Positions 53,353 to 61,748 of a DNA stretch of 64,000 bases are shown one piece after another (within the stretch, counting starts at the first letter, position 1; every line of letters begins with the position of its first letter). The notes beneath the pieces are model-generated. The model had not been told where the DNA came from, ran no database searches, and was given only the letters and a program-made list of their open reading frames with translations. Source of the DNA: Microbacterium galbinum (GTDB taxonomy: Bacteria > Actinomycetota > Actinomycetes > Actinomycetales > Microbacteriaceae); assembly GCF_023091225.1 (NCBI RefSeq), contig NZ_JAHWXM010000001.1, positions 2,749,913 through 2,813,912 of the forward strand, given 5' to 3'. Position numbers and translations under genes: made by a program.

Positions 53353-54726
53353 TCAGAACGGCGGAATATCACGCTCGTCGCGTCGAGCGCCTCCGCCGCT
53401 GCGCGCCTTCACATCAGTGAGGGCGGCGCGCAGCGTCTTCGACCGGTCGTCGACGACCTGCTCGTAGCCCAGGCGCGCGGCCTCGGATCGCCGCTGCGCC
53501 GACTGGGTCACGGGGCGGATCTCACCGGCCAGACTGAGCTCGCCGACGGCCGCGACCGTGCGCGGCACCGAGATCTGACGGATCGACCCGGCCACCGCGA
53601 TCGCGATCGCCAGGTCGGCGGCCGGCTCGGTGAAGCGCACTCCGCCCACGGTCGAGACGTACACGTCGAGATTGCTGGTCGGTACTCCCGCGCGCCGCTC
53701 GAGGATCGCGAGCACCATCGCGACCCGCGCCGCATCGACGCCCTGCACGACGCGCCGCGGGTTCGGGGCCTGCGTGGGCACGGTGAGGGCCTGCACCTCG
53801 ACGGGGAGGGCGCGGCGCCCCTCGAGCGAGATGGCCACGCACGTGCCGGGCTCGGTCGCCCCCTGCGAGAGGAACAGCCCGGAGGGGTCGGGAACCTCGG
53901 CGATGCCGTCGCCGGTCATCTCGAAGCAGCCGACCTCGTCGGTGGGGCCGAACCGGTTCTTGAGCGCGCGGATGAAGCGGAGCGACGTCTGCCGGTCGCC
54001 CTCGAAGTGGCACACGACATCGACCAGGTGCTCGAGCACACGGGGCCCGGCGACCTGGCCGTCTTTCGTGACATGCCCGACGATGATGATCGGCAGTCCA
54101 CGGTCCTTCGCGACGCGGATGAGCGTCGAGGCCACCTCGCGCACCTGGCTGGGCTGCCCGGCCGCGCCGTCGATCATCGCCGAGGAGACGGTCTGCACCG
54201 AGTCGACGATCACCAGCTGCGGCTGCACCTCGTCGATGTGGCCCAGGATCGTGGCGAGATCGGTCTCGCTCGCCAGGTACAGCTCGTCGTGCAGCGCCCC
54301 GGTGCGCTCGGCGCGCAGACGCACCTGCGCGGGCGACTCCTCGGCGCTCGCGTAGAGCACCCGCCGCCCGGCGTGCGCGGCCTTCGCCGCGACCTCGAGC
54401 AGCAGCGTGGACTTGCCCACTCCCGGCTCGCCGCTGAGCAGGATCGCCGCCCCGGGCACGATGCCGCCGCCGAGCACGCGGTCGAACTCGCCGACCCCGC
54501 TCGTGCGGCGAGGGGCATCGGTCGTGGTGATCTGCGTGATCGGACGCGCGGCCTTCGCCGCCAGGGGAGCCTGCGCGCTCACGCGCTGCACGATGCCGGT
54601 CTGCGTCGCCTGCTCCTGCACCGTTCCCCACTGCTGGCACTCGCCGCAGCGGCCCACCCACTTGGCGGTCGTCCACCCGCACTCGGTGCAGACGTACGCG
54701 GGCGGGGCGGGACGACGGGTGGCCAT
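53353..54726 (-). CDS. radA: DNA repair protein RadA
   Basis: 457 residues. N-terminal zinc finger Cys13-x2-Cys16 ... Cys27-x2-Cys30 (YVCTECGWTTAKWVGRCGEC), RecA-like core with Walker A SGEPGVGKSTLLLEVAAKAA, the RadA-specific KNRFGPTDEVGCFEM motif, and a C-terminal Lon-protease-like domain with VSTVGGVRFTEPAADLAIAIA and GELSLAGEIRPV. It is a helicase-like factor for branch migration in recombinational repair. It lies near clpC, as in many Gram-positive genomes. It is divergent from the regulator gene at 54876 with about 150 bp between. Confidence 0.95.
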   Translation of the reverse strand: MATRRPAPPAYVCTECGWTTAKWVGRCGECQQWGTVQEQATQTGIVQRVSAQAPLAAKAARPITQITTTDAPRRTSGVGEFDRVLGGGIVPGAAILLSGEPGVGKSTLLLEVAAKAAHAGRRVLYASAEESPAQVRLRAERTGALHDELYLASETDLATILGHIDEVQPQLVIVDSVQTVSSAMIDGAAGQPSQVREVASTLIRVAKDRGLPIIIVGHVTKDGQVAGPRVLEHLVDVVCHFEGDRQTSLRFIRALKNRFGPTDEVGCFEMTGDGIAEVPDPSGLFLSQGATEPGTCVAISLEGRRALPVEVQALTVPTQAPNPRRVVQGVDAARVAMVLAILERRAGVPTSNLDVYVSTVGGVRFTEPAADLAIAIAVAGSIRQISVPRTVAAVGELSLAGEIRPVTQSAQRRSEAARLGYEQVVDDRSKTLRAALTDVKARSGGGARRDERDIPPF

Positions 54727-54875
54727 TCAGCCAGGCTAGCCGCGGCATCCGACATCGCGGCGCACGCGCCGGTCGCGAGGGCCTCGGACACCCATGCGAA
54801 CGGGCTATCGCGGGCATCCGACATCCCTATCGCGAACGGCTTCATCCGCCGATCCCCGCGGGCCATACTGGAGTC

Positions 54876-55502
54876 ATGGCCAGCGCCGGGCCCATTTGCG
54901 GGCCGATCTCCACGTACTCGCGAGTGCAGCTCCTGCACCTCGTGCAGACGCGTGCGCAGCGCACGATCGGTGAGCTGTGCGAGGCCACGGGCCTGCACCC
55001 CAACACCGTGCGCGAGCACCTGCAGCGCCTCATCGAGGGCGGATACGTGATCGCCGCCACCGAGCACCGCACCACCCGTGGACGCCCCCGCACCCTCTAC
55101 AGCGCCGCGACCGGGATGGCGGATGCCTCCAGCCCCATCGCGCGCGACAAGGTCAGCGCCGCGGCCCGCCGTGGAGACCTCCTGCGCCGGGTCATGCCAT
55201 CCGCGGCATCCGATCTCGGTCGCGACGCGACCTATCAGCTCGATGCACTCATCGAACACCTGGAAGAGAGCGGCTTCGAGCCCGTCGTCGACGACGTGCA
55301 GCTCACCGTCGATCTCAGCCCGTGCCCGCATGCCGCGGGCCGCGCGGAAGACCGTCCGATGCTCTGCAGCGTGCACCTCGGCCTCATGCAGGGGGTGCTC
55401 ACCGAAGCGGGTGGGCCGATCTCTGCGGATGCCGTGCGCACGTCCGCCCTCCCGGCGGACTGCACCGTGCAGCTGCGTCTGACGGAGATGTCCGCCGCCT
55501 AG
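54876..55502 (+). CDS. HTH regulator with conserved Cys residues, upstream of cydABDC
   Basis: 208 residues. Winged helix near the N-terminus: RVQLLHLVQTRAQRTIGELCEATGLHPNTVREHLQRLIEGGYVIAATEHRTTRGRPRTLY, of the ArsR/SufR-like type. A C-terminal domain holds Cys150 (SPCPHAAG), Cys164 (PMLCSVHLGLMQGVL) and Cys196 (PADCTVQL). The C-P-x(n)-C-x-x-H-L-x-L pattern resembles Fe-S-binding SufR-type regulators, though spacing differs from canonical SufR. It lies 91 bp before cydA on the same strand and may sense redox or NO to control cytochrome bd. The ligand is inference. Confidence 0.75.
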   Translation: MASAGPICGPISTYSRVQLLHLVQTRAQRTIGELCEATGLHPNTVREHLQRLIEGGYVIAATEHRTTRGRPRTLYSAATGMADASSPIARDKVSAAARRGDLLRRVMPSAASDLGRDATYQLDALIEHLEESGFEPVVDDVQLTVDLSPCPHAAGRAEDRPMLCSVHLGLMQGVLTEAGGPISADAVRTSALPADCTVQLRLTEMSAA

Positions 55503-55593
55503 GCGAGCATCCGTTTTATTCACGGCCCGCAGCCCCACGAGGGCGGCAGGCCCGTCGTTAGCGTGGCAGCAGGCTGAGAAAGAGGAGTGCTCC

Positions 55594-57009
55594 ATGGAAT
55601 GGCTCGACCCCCTGGTCCTGTCACGATGGCAGTTCGGATTGACGACCGTCTACCACTACCTGTTCGTGCCGCTCACGATCGGCATGGCGCTGGTGGCGGC
55701 GATCTTCCAGACCGCATGGGTGCGCACCGGCAAGGTGCAGTACCTGCACCTCACGCGGTTCTTCGGCAAGATCTTCCTCATCAACTTCGCCATGGGCGTC
55801 GTCACCGGCATCGTGCAGGAGTTCCAGTTCGGCATGAACTGGTCGGACTACTCCCGCTTCGTCGGCGACGTCTTCGGCGCACCGCTCGCCTTCGAGGGTC
55901 TGCTCGCCTTCTTCTTCGAGGCGACGTTCATCGGCCTCTGGATCTTCGGGTGGGACAAGCTCCCGCAGAAGCTGCACCTCGCGACCATCTGGTGCGTCTC
56001 GATCGGCAGCATCCTCTCGGCGTACTTCATCATCGCCGCCAACGCGTTCATGCAGAACCCGGTCGGCTACGTCTACAACCCCGAGACGAACCGCGCCGAG
56101 CTCACCGACTTCTGGGCGCTGCTGACCAACCCGGTCGCGCTCGCGGCCTTCCCGCACACGATCTTCGGCGCTCTCATGTTCGCCGCCGGCGTCGTCATCT
56201 CGGTCTCGGCCTGGCACCTCGCCCGTCGCCAGCACTTCGACACCATGCGCATCTCGCTGAAGTTCGGCCTCTGGGCGATGATCGTCTCGACCGCCGGCGT
56301 CGTGCTCACCGGTGACCAGCTCGGCCTCGCGATGTACGCGGCGCAACCCATGAAGATGGCCGCGGCGGAGGCGACGTTCAACACCGTCTGCGGCTACGAC
56401 GCCTCGTTCAGCATCTTCACGCTCGGCACACCCGACGGCAGCTCGGAGCTGTTCTCCATCCGCGTGCCGTACCTGCTGTCGCTGCTGTCGACGCACTCCT
56501 TCGACGCGTGCGTGCACGGCATCAACGACCTGAACGCCGAGTACCTGACGACGTTCGCCGACACCGGCATCACCGACTTCGCCCCGATCCTCTGGGTCAC
56601 CTACTGGGCGTTCCGCTGGATGATCGGTCTCGGCATCGCCGCCGCCCTCGTCGCGCTCGTCGGCCTCTGGATCACCCGCAAGAACGCCAAGCGCGAGCCC
56701 GCGCCGTGGATGTGGAAGATCGCGATCTGGTCGTTCCCGCTCGCCCTCGCCGCCAACATCATGGGCTGGGTCTTCACCGAGATGGGGCGCCAACCCTGGA
56801 TCGTGTTCGGGCTCATGACCACGCAGGACGGCGTCTCGCCGGGCGTGAGCGGACTCGAGGTGCTCATCTCGCTCATCGCCTTCACCGCGATCTACGCCTC
56901 GCTGGCGGTCGTCGAGATCCGCCTCATCATCCGGGCCGCCCAGAAGGGGCCCGACACCACCGAGGAACCCCACGAGGAGACGGCCCAGCTGCCGTCGGTC
57001 GTGTACTGA
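55594..57009 (+). CDS. cydA: Cytochrome bd ubiquinol/menaquinol oxidase subunit I
   Basis: 471 residues, nine or so helices. Heme b595 ligand His21 in TTVYHYLFVPL, the EFQFGMNWSDYSRFVGDVFGAPLAFEGLLAFFFEATFIG segment with its conserved Glu/Arg residues, and the C-terminal FTEMGRQPWIVFGLM (the G-R-Q-P-W motif). The Q-loop between helices 6 and 7 is of the short type found in Gram-positives. It is the quinol-oxidising subunit of the high-affinity terminal oxidase. First gene of cydABDC. Confidence 0.95.
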   Translation: MEWLDPLVLSRWQFGLTTVYHYLFVPLTIGMALVAAIFQTAWVRTGKVQYLHLTRFFGKIFLINFAMGVVTGIVQEFQFGMNWSDYSRFVGDVFGAPLAFEGLLAFFFEATFIGLWIFGWDKLPQKLHLATIWCVSIGSILSAYFIIAANAFMQNPVGYVYNPETNRAELTDFWALLTNPVALAAFPHTIFGALMFAAGVVISVSAWHLARRQHFDTMRISLKFGLWAMIVSTAGVVLTGDQLGLAMYAAQPMKMAAAEATFNTVCGYDASFSIFTLGTPDGSSELFSIRVPYLLSLLSTHSFDACVHGINDLNAEYLTTFADTGITDFAPILWVTYWAFRWMIGLGIAAALVALVGLWITRKNAKREPAPWMWKIAIWSFPLALAANIMGWVFTEMGRQPWIVFGLMTTQDGVSPGVSGLEVLISLIAFTAIYASLAVVEIRLIIRAAQKGPDTTEEPHEETAQLPSVVY

Positions 57010-57023
57010 GAGGAAGGAACACC

Positions 57024-58052
57024 ATGGATCTCGCAACGCTCTGGTTCTTCATCGTCGCCTTCTTCTTCGTCGGCTACTTCGTGCTCGACGGCTTCGACTT
57101 CGGCGTCGGCATGTCGCTGCCCTTCCTCGGCAAGGACGACGTCTCGCGCCGTCAGGTCATCAACACCATCGGTCCGGTCTGGGACCTCAACGAGACCTGG
57201 GTGATCGTCGCCGGCGCCGTGCTGTTCGCGTCGTTCCCCGAGTGGTACGCGACGTTGTTCAGCGGGTTCTACCTGCCGCTGCTGCTCATCCTGCTCGCGC
57301 TCATCCTGCGCGGCGTCTCGTTCGAGTACCGCCACCAGCGCGAGAGCAAGAAGTGGAAGCAGGGCTTCGACCGGATGATCGTGATCGGCTCGGTCGTGCC
57401 GGCCCTGCTCTGGGGCGTCGCGTTCGGCAACATCGTGCAGGGCGTCGCGCTCGACGAGAACCACATCTTCGTGGGCGGCTTCTTCTCGCTGCTCAACCCG
57501 TACGCGCTGATGGTCGGTGTGACCACGCTGCTGCTGTTCTTCCTGCACGGCGTGCTGTTCGTCGCCCTCAAGACCGACGGCCCCGTGCACGAGGACGCCC
57601 ACCGACTCGCGAAGCTCGCCGCCGGACCCACGATCCTCGCCGCCGCGGCGACCGTGGTGTGGACCGTGCTGATCGCGATGAACCGCGAGGCACCGCTGCT
57701 GTGGCTCGTGATCGGTGCGGGTGCGCTCGCCGCCGTGACCCTGATCGCCGCCGTCGGATTCTCGCTCGTGCGCCGCGACGGCTGGGCGTTCATCGGCGGC
57801 ATGCTGACGGTGCTGTTCGCGGTGGTCATGCTGTTCTCCGCGCTGTTCCCGTTCGTGATGCCCTCGACGATCGACCCGGCCTACAGCCTGACGATCGCGA
57901 ACGCCTCGAGCACGCAATATACGCTGGAGATCATGAGCTGGACGGCGCTGATCGCCACCCCGCTCGTCATCGCCTATCAGGCCTGGACGTACTGGGTCTT
58001 CCGCAAGCGCGTCACGCGCTCGTCCATCGAGGGGGCTCCGGCGCACGCGTGA
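57024..58052 (+). CDS. cydB: Cytochrome bd oxidase subunit II
   Basis: 342 residues; ATG behind AGGAAGGA, 14 bp after cydA. CydB features: WFFIVAFFFVGYFVLDGFDFGVGMSLPFLGKDD, INTIGPVWDLNETWVIVAGAVLFASFPEWYATLFSGFYLPL and FEYRHQRESKKWKQGFD, then eight helices ending WTYWVFRKRVTRSS. It pairs with CydA and stabilises the hemes. Its stop overlaps the GTG of cydD. Confidence 0.95.
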   Translation: MDLATLWFFIVAFFFVGYFVLDGFDFGVGMSLPFLGKDDVSRRQVINTIGPVWDLNETWVIVAGAVLFASFPEWYATLFSGFYLPLLLILLALILRGVSFEYRHQRESKKWKQGFDRMIVIGSVVPALLWGVAFGNIVQGVALDENHIFVGGFFSLLNPYALMVGVTTLLLFFLHGVLFVALKTDGPVHEDAHRLAKLAAGPTILAAAATVVWTVLIAMNREAPLLWLVIGAGALAAVTLIAAVGFSLVRRDGWAFIGGMLTVLFAVVMLFSALFPFVMPSTIDPAYSLTIANASSTQYTLEIMSWTALIATPLVIAYQAWTYWVFRKRVTRSSIEGAPAHA

Positions 58053-59725
58053 AACCCGTCGACCCGAGACTGCTGCGTTACGCGGGTGCCGCGAGGGGAT
58101 TCCTCGCGGCATCCGCGCTGATCGGCGTCGTCCAGACGGCGGTCGTGATCGTCTTCGCCTGGCTGCTGACGGATGCCGTCACCGGGGCCATCGCGGGCCG
58201 TGACGTCTCGGCATCCCTCCTCGCCCTGCTCGGCACCGCCCTGCTGCGCGGGCTGCTGATCGCCGCCTCGGACGCCGCGGGCACGCGGGCCGCGGCGAAG
58301 ACCGGGATGCAGCTGCGCGGCGCCCTCATCCGCGCCGTCGGGAAGCTCGGGCCGTCGTGGCTCGCGCAGCGCAACCAGGCCGGGCTCGCGGTGACCGCGG
58401 GGCACGGACTCGAAGCGCTCGACTCGTACTTCGCGCGGTACATCCCGCAGCTGGTGATGACCGCGATCGCGACGCCTGTGCTGCTCGCGATCATGTGGTG
58501 GTTCGACTGGGAGAGCGGGCTGATCGCCACCGTCACCCTGCCGCTGATCCCGCTGTTCCTCATCCTCATCGGCATCGCGACGCGCACCGTGCAGCAGAAG
58601 CAGTGGCAGACGCTGCAGCGGCTCGCCGTGCGGTTCGCCGACACCGTGCAGGGGCTGTCGACGCTGCGGCTGTTCGGGCGCGAGCGCCGCGCCGCCGACC
58701 GCATCGAGTCCACGGCCGACGACTACCGCCGCGAGACCATGAAGGTGCTGCGGTTCTCGTTCCTGTCTGGTTTCGCGATGGAGCTGCTGGCCTCGCTCGC
58801 GGTCGCGCTGATCGCGGTGGCGGTCGGATTCCGGTTGCTTTCGGGCGACCTGTCGCTCGAGATCGGGCTGTTCGTGCTGCTGCTGGCGCCCGAGGCGTTC
58901 CTGCCGATCCGGCAGGTCGGGGTGCAGTTCCACGCCGCATCCGAGGGGGTCGCGGCGACCGAGGACATCTTCGCGGTGCTCGACGAGGCGGGGGCTCGGG
59001 CGGGGGCTCGGGCGGGGGCCGTACCCAACTCAGGAACAACGGAGCGGCGCAGCGCCGATTCCGGGGTTTCGGGGCCCGTTTCCGGCATTCTTCCTGAATT
59101 GGGTACGGACGCCGCGCCCGGCCTGACCGTCGAGAACCTGCGCGTGCGCGATCTGCCGTCGGTGTCGTTCGCCGCCGAACCCGGCACGATCACTCTGATC
59201 GAGGGGCCGAGCGGGTCGGGCAAGACCAGTCTGCTCGCGGCGCTGCGCGGAGCAGCGGCGTTCGAGGGCGCGGCGGCGCTCGGCGGGGTGGACGTACGGG
59301 AGCTGTCGCCGGCGGATTGGACGGCGTGGGCCGGCCAGACACCCGGTCTGATGCAGGGCACGATCGCCGCGAACGTGTCGCTCGGCGATGCCGAGCCCGA
59401 TGAGGCCCGCGTGCGCGGCGCGCTCGACGCGGCGTGCGCCGACCTCGATCCGGAACTCGAGCTCGGCGTGCAGGGCAACGGTCTCTCGGGCGGACAGGCG
59501 CAGCGCGTCGCCGTCGCGCGCGCTCTCTACCGGCAGGCCGGCGACCCGCGTCGGGTGCTCCTGCTCGACGAGCCGTCCAGCGCCCTCGATTCCGAGACCG
59601 AGCAGCGCCTGTGGTCGTCGCTGCGCGAGCGGGCGGATGCCGGGGCCACGATCCTCCTCGTCTCGCACCGTCGCACGGCCCGCGAGATCGCCGACCACGT
59701 CGTCGCACTGGGGGTGCACGCATGA
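58049..59725 (+). CDS. cydD: Cysteine/glutathione ABC exporter, CydD component
   Basis: 558 residues, GTG start overlapping cydB (GTGA). Six-helix ABC domain (FLAASALIGVVQTAVVIVFAWLL to EIGLFVLLLAPEAFLPIRQVG), then NBD with Walker A EGPSGSGKTSLL, signature LSGGQAQRVAVARALY and Walker B VLLLDEPSSALD. The linker before the NBD holds GARAGARAGAVPNSGTTERR..., encoded by an 86-bp inverted-repeat element (59021-59106) read in frame at residues about 325-353. CydDC exports thiols and is needed to assemble cytochrome bd. ATG of cydC overlaps its stop. Confidence 0.92.
   Translation: MKPVDPRLLRYAGAARGFLAASALIGVVQTAVVIVFAWLLTDAVTGAIAGRDVSASLLALLGTALLRGLLIAASDAAGTRAAAKTGMQLRGALIRAVGKLGPSWLAQRNQAGLAVTAGHGLEALDSYFARYIPQLVMTAIATPVLLAIMWWFDWESGLIATVTLPLIPLFLILIGIATRTVQQKQWQTLQRLAVRFADTVQGLSTLRLFGRERRAADRIESTADDYRRETMKVLRFSFLSGFAMELLASLAVALIAVAVGFRLLSGDLSLEIGLFVLLLAPEAFLPIRQVGVQFHAASEGVAATEDIFAVLDEAGARAGARAGAVPNSGTTERRSADSGVSGPVSGILPELGTDAAPGLTVENLRVRDLPSVSFAAEPGTITLIEGPSGSGKTSLLAALRGAAAFEGAAALGGVDVRELSPADWTAWAGQTPGLMQGTIAANVSLGDAEPDEARVRGALDAACADLDPELELGVQGNGLSGGQAQRVAVARALYRQAGDPRRVLLLDEPSSALDSETEQRLWSSLRERADAGATILLVSHRRTAREIADHVVALGVHA
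59021..59106. repeat. Inverted-repeat element inserted in frame in cydD
   Basis: Arms GTACCCAACTCAGGAA (59021-59036) and TTCCTGAATTGGGTAC (59091-59106) pair over 16 bp with one mismatch, enclosing 54 bp with further symmetry. It encodes an Arg/Ser/Gly-rich part of the CydD interdomain linker. A 12-bp tandem repeat (GGGCGGGGGCTC, about 2.5 units) precedes it. Confidence 0.8.
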
Positions 59726-61434
59726 GCGCCGCCGTTCACCCCGACACGAGTCGCCCGGATGTCGGCCGCCCGGATGCCGGCCGCGCCGCGCGCATCCGCG
59801 AGGTGCTGCGTCTTGCGCAGCCGCCGCTCGGCCACTTCACCCCCGGTCTGGTCTGGGGCATGCTGTCGGCCGCCGCGGCCGTGAGCCTGCTCGCCGTGAG
59901 CGGGTGGCTGATCGTGAGCGCCTCGATCGTCGACTCGCTCGTTCCGCTGTCGATCGCGGTGGTCGGGGTGCGGTTCTTCGCGGTCTCGCGTGCCGTCACC
60001 CGCTACCTCGAGCGGCTCAGCGGGCACGACGCCGCGCTCCGCCAGCTCGCCACCACTCGCGCCGACATGGTGCGCCGCCTCATCCCGCTCTCGCCCGCGG
60101 GACTCGGCCGCACCGACCGCGGCAAGGTGCTCTCGGCGCTCGTCGACGACGTCGAGAACCTGCAGAACCTGCCCCTGCGCGTCGTGCAGCCGCTGGGCGT
60201 TTCCGGGCTCGTGGCCGTCGGCGCGGTCGTGTTCATCGCGTTCGTCTCGCCGATCGCCGCCCTCACCCTGCTCGCCTGCCTGATCGTCGCGGGCGCCGCC
60301 GCGATCGGGATGGGGTGGCTGTTCGGCTCGCGCGCCGAGGCCCTCGTCTCGGATCGTCGCGCCGACCTCTCGGCCGCGCTCGTCGACTACTTCGGCAGCC
60401 TCGACGTGCTCCTCGCCTACGGGGCCGAGCCGCAGGCGCGCGAACGGGTGACGGCAGCGGATGCCGCGCTCCGCCGCGTCGTGACCCGCGCCTCGCTCGC
60501 GCAGGCCACCGCCGCCGGTGTGGTCTCGGCGGTTGCGGGCGCGGCATCCGTCTGGGCCGTCGCCGCCGCCTCGCCGGGCCTGGCGACCGGTGCGATCGAC
60601 GGCCCCTGGTTGGCCGTCGTCGTGCTCGTGCCGATGGTCGTCTTCGAGGTGTTCGGGGCGGTGCCGATCGCCGCGGCATCCTGGCGGAGCGTGCGGTCGA
60701 GCGCCGCGCGCATCGTCGACGTGCTGCCCGAGCGGATGCCGGTCGAGCTGCGCTCCGACGCGGGAGACGACGCGGCGCCGACGGGCGTTCCCGCGCTGCG
60801 GCTGCGCGATGTGACGGCATCCTGGCCCGGCGGTACTCCGGCGCTGCGCGGGGTGTCTCTCGACCTGGAGCCGGGGGAGCGCGTGCTCGTCGCGGGCCCC
60901 AGCGGCGCGGGCAAGAGCTCGCTCGCCGCGGTGCTGGTGGGTTTCCTGCGGGCGGAGGGTTCGTACCTCATTGGCGATGTCGATGCGTCGTCGCTCGCGG
61001 GGCCCGCGCTGCGGAGCGTGGTCGGACTGTGCGAGCAGAGCCCGCAGCTGTTCGACGAGGACATCCGCCAGAATCTCCTGTTCGCCCGCGACACCGCGAC
61101 CGACGACGAACTGCTCGCCGTGCTCGCACGGGTCGGGCTGGCGGAGTGGGTGCAGGAGCGCGGAGGACTCGATGCCCGCGTCGGCGACCGCGGTGCGCTC
61201 GTGTCGGGCGGGCAGGCGCAGCGGCTGGCGTTGGCGCGCGCGCTGCTGCGGGGATTCCCGGTGCTCGTGCTCGACGAGCCGACCGCCGGTGTCGATCCCG
61301 ATGCCTCCGACGCCCTGCTGCGCGATCTGCTCGGCGCCGCGGGCGAGCAGTCGGTGCTGCTCATCTCGCACATCGCCCCGCCGGACGGCTCGGTCGACCG
61401 CATCGTGCGGCTCGAGGGTGGGCGCACGGTCTGA
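59722..61434 (+). CDS. cydC: Cysteine/glutathione ABC exporter, CydC component
   Basis: 570 residues; ATG overlapping the cydD stop (ATGA). Six-helix ABC domain (FTPGLVWGMLSAAAAVSLLAVSGWLIVSASI, RFFAVSRAVTRYLERLSGHDAALRQLATTRADMVRRLIPLSPAGLGRTDRGK), then NBD with Walker A AGPSGAGKSSLAAVL, ABC signature LVSGGQAQRLALARALL and Walker B VLVLDEPTAGVD. It forms a heterodimer with CydD. Last gene of the cyd operon; a 314-bp gap with hairpins follows. Confidence 0.94.
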   Translation: MSAAVHPDTSRPDVGRPDAGRAARIREVLRLAQPPLGHFTPGLVWGMLSAAAAVSLLAVSGWLIVSASIVDSLVPLSIAVVGVRFFAVSRAVTRYLERLSGHDAALRQLATTRADMVRRLIPLSPAGLGRTDRGKVLSALVDDVENLQNLPLRVVQPLGVSGLVAVGAVVFIAFVSPIAALTLLACLIVAGAAAIGMGWLFGSRAEALVSDRRADLSAALVDYFGSLDVLLAYGAEPQARERVTAADAALRRVVTRASLAQATAAGVVSAVAGAASVWAVAAASPGLATGAIDGPWLAVVVLVPMVVFEVFGAVPIAAASWRSVRSSAARIVDVLPERMPVELRSDAGDDAAPTGVPALRLRDVTASWPGGTPALRGVSLDLEPGERVLVAGPSGAGKSSLAAVLVGFLRAEGSYLIGDVDASSLAGPALRSVVGLCEQSPQLFDEDIRQNLLFARDTATDDELLAVLARVGLAEWVQERGGLDARVGDRGALVSGGQAQRLALARALLRGFPVLVLDEPTAGVDPDASDALLRDLLGAAGEQSVLLISHIAPPDGSVDRIVRLEGGRTV

Positions 61435-61494
61435 GGGGTCGCGCGTACGGGGGCGCCGCGGCATCCGTCCGTCGACCGGTCGGGCCGGCCACCT

Positions 61495-61559
61495 GCAGGG
61501 AGAAGTGACATGTGCAGGGCGAATCGGCCGATCTTCCTGCACGTGTCATTTCTCCCTGC
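61495..61559. repeat. Near-perfect 24-bp inverted repeat
   Basis: Arms 61495-61518 and 61536-61559 pair over 24 bp with two mismatches (GCAGGGAGAAGTGACATG onward), and the interior contains the palindrome ATCGGCCGAT. It lies 60 bp after cydC. Likely a terminator or a mobile-like palindromic element. Confidence 0.75.
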
Positions 61560-61610
61560 GGATGCGGGGGATGCCGCGATGAGCGGGGGCGAGCGGATGC
61601 CGCGCTCACG

Positions 61611-61679
61611 TGCACGGAGTGATCACGTCTGCAGGGCGAGATGCGGCATACGGTCGTGCAGACGGGGCCTGTCCGTGCA
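61611..61679. repeat. Nested inverted repeat
   Basis: Outer arms TGCACGGA (61611-61618) and TCCGTGCA (61672-61679), inner arms CGTCTGCA (61626-61633) and TGCAGACG (61657-61664). It shares TGCAGGGCGA with the preceding hairpin. Confidence 0.6.
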
Positions 61680-61698
61680 GATGAGCGGATGGGCGGCC

Positions 61699-61724
61699 CT
61701 TCGTCTCGCTGCGCTCGCTCAGGA
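61699..61724 (-). repeat. Dispersed 26-bp repeat, second family (copy 2)
   Basis: CTTCGTCTCGCTGCGCTCGC plus TCAGGA. It is the reverse complement of the copy at 51189-51214 with a single mismatch. It lies about 25 bp beyond the end of the 2OG-dioxygenase-like gene. Confidence 0.8.
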
Positions 61725-61748
61725 ACCGAGGTGACGAAGGGCGCAGCG

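Larger units (their letters stand above)
61435..61748. other. Intergenic region with nested hairpins and a dispersed repeat
   Basis: No gene is seen. It holds hairpins at 61495-61559 and 61611-61679 and the second copy of the 26-bp dispersed repeat at 61699-61724. Both hairpins share the word TGCAGGGCGA, so they may be related elements. It ends cyd transcription and precedes the stop of a convergent gene. Confidence 0.6.
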
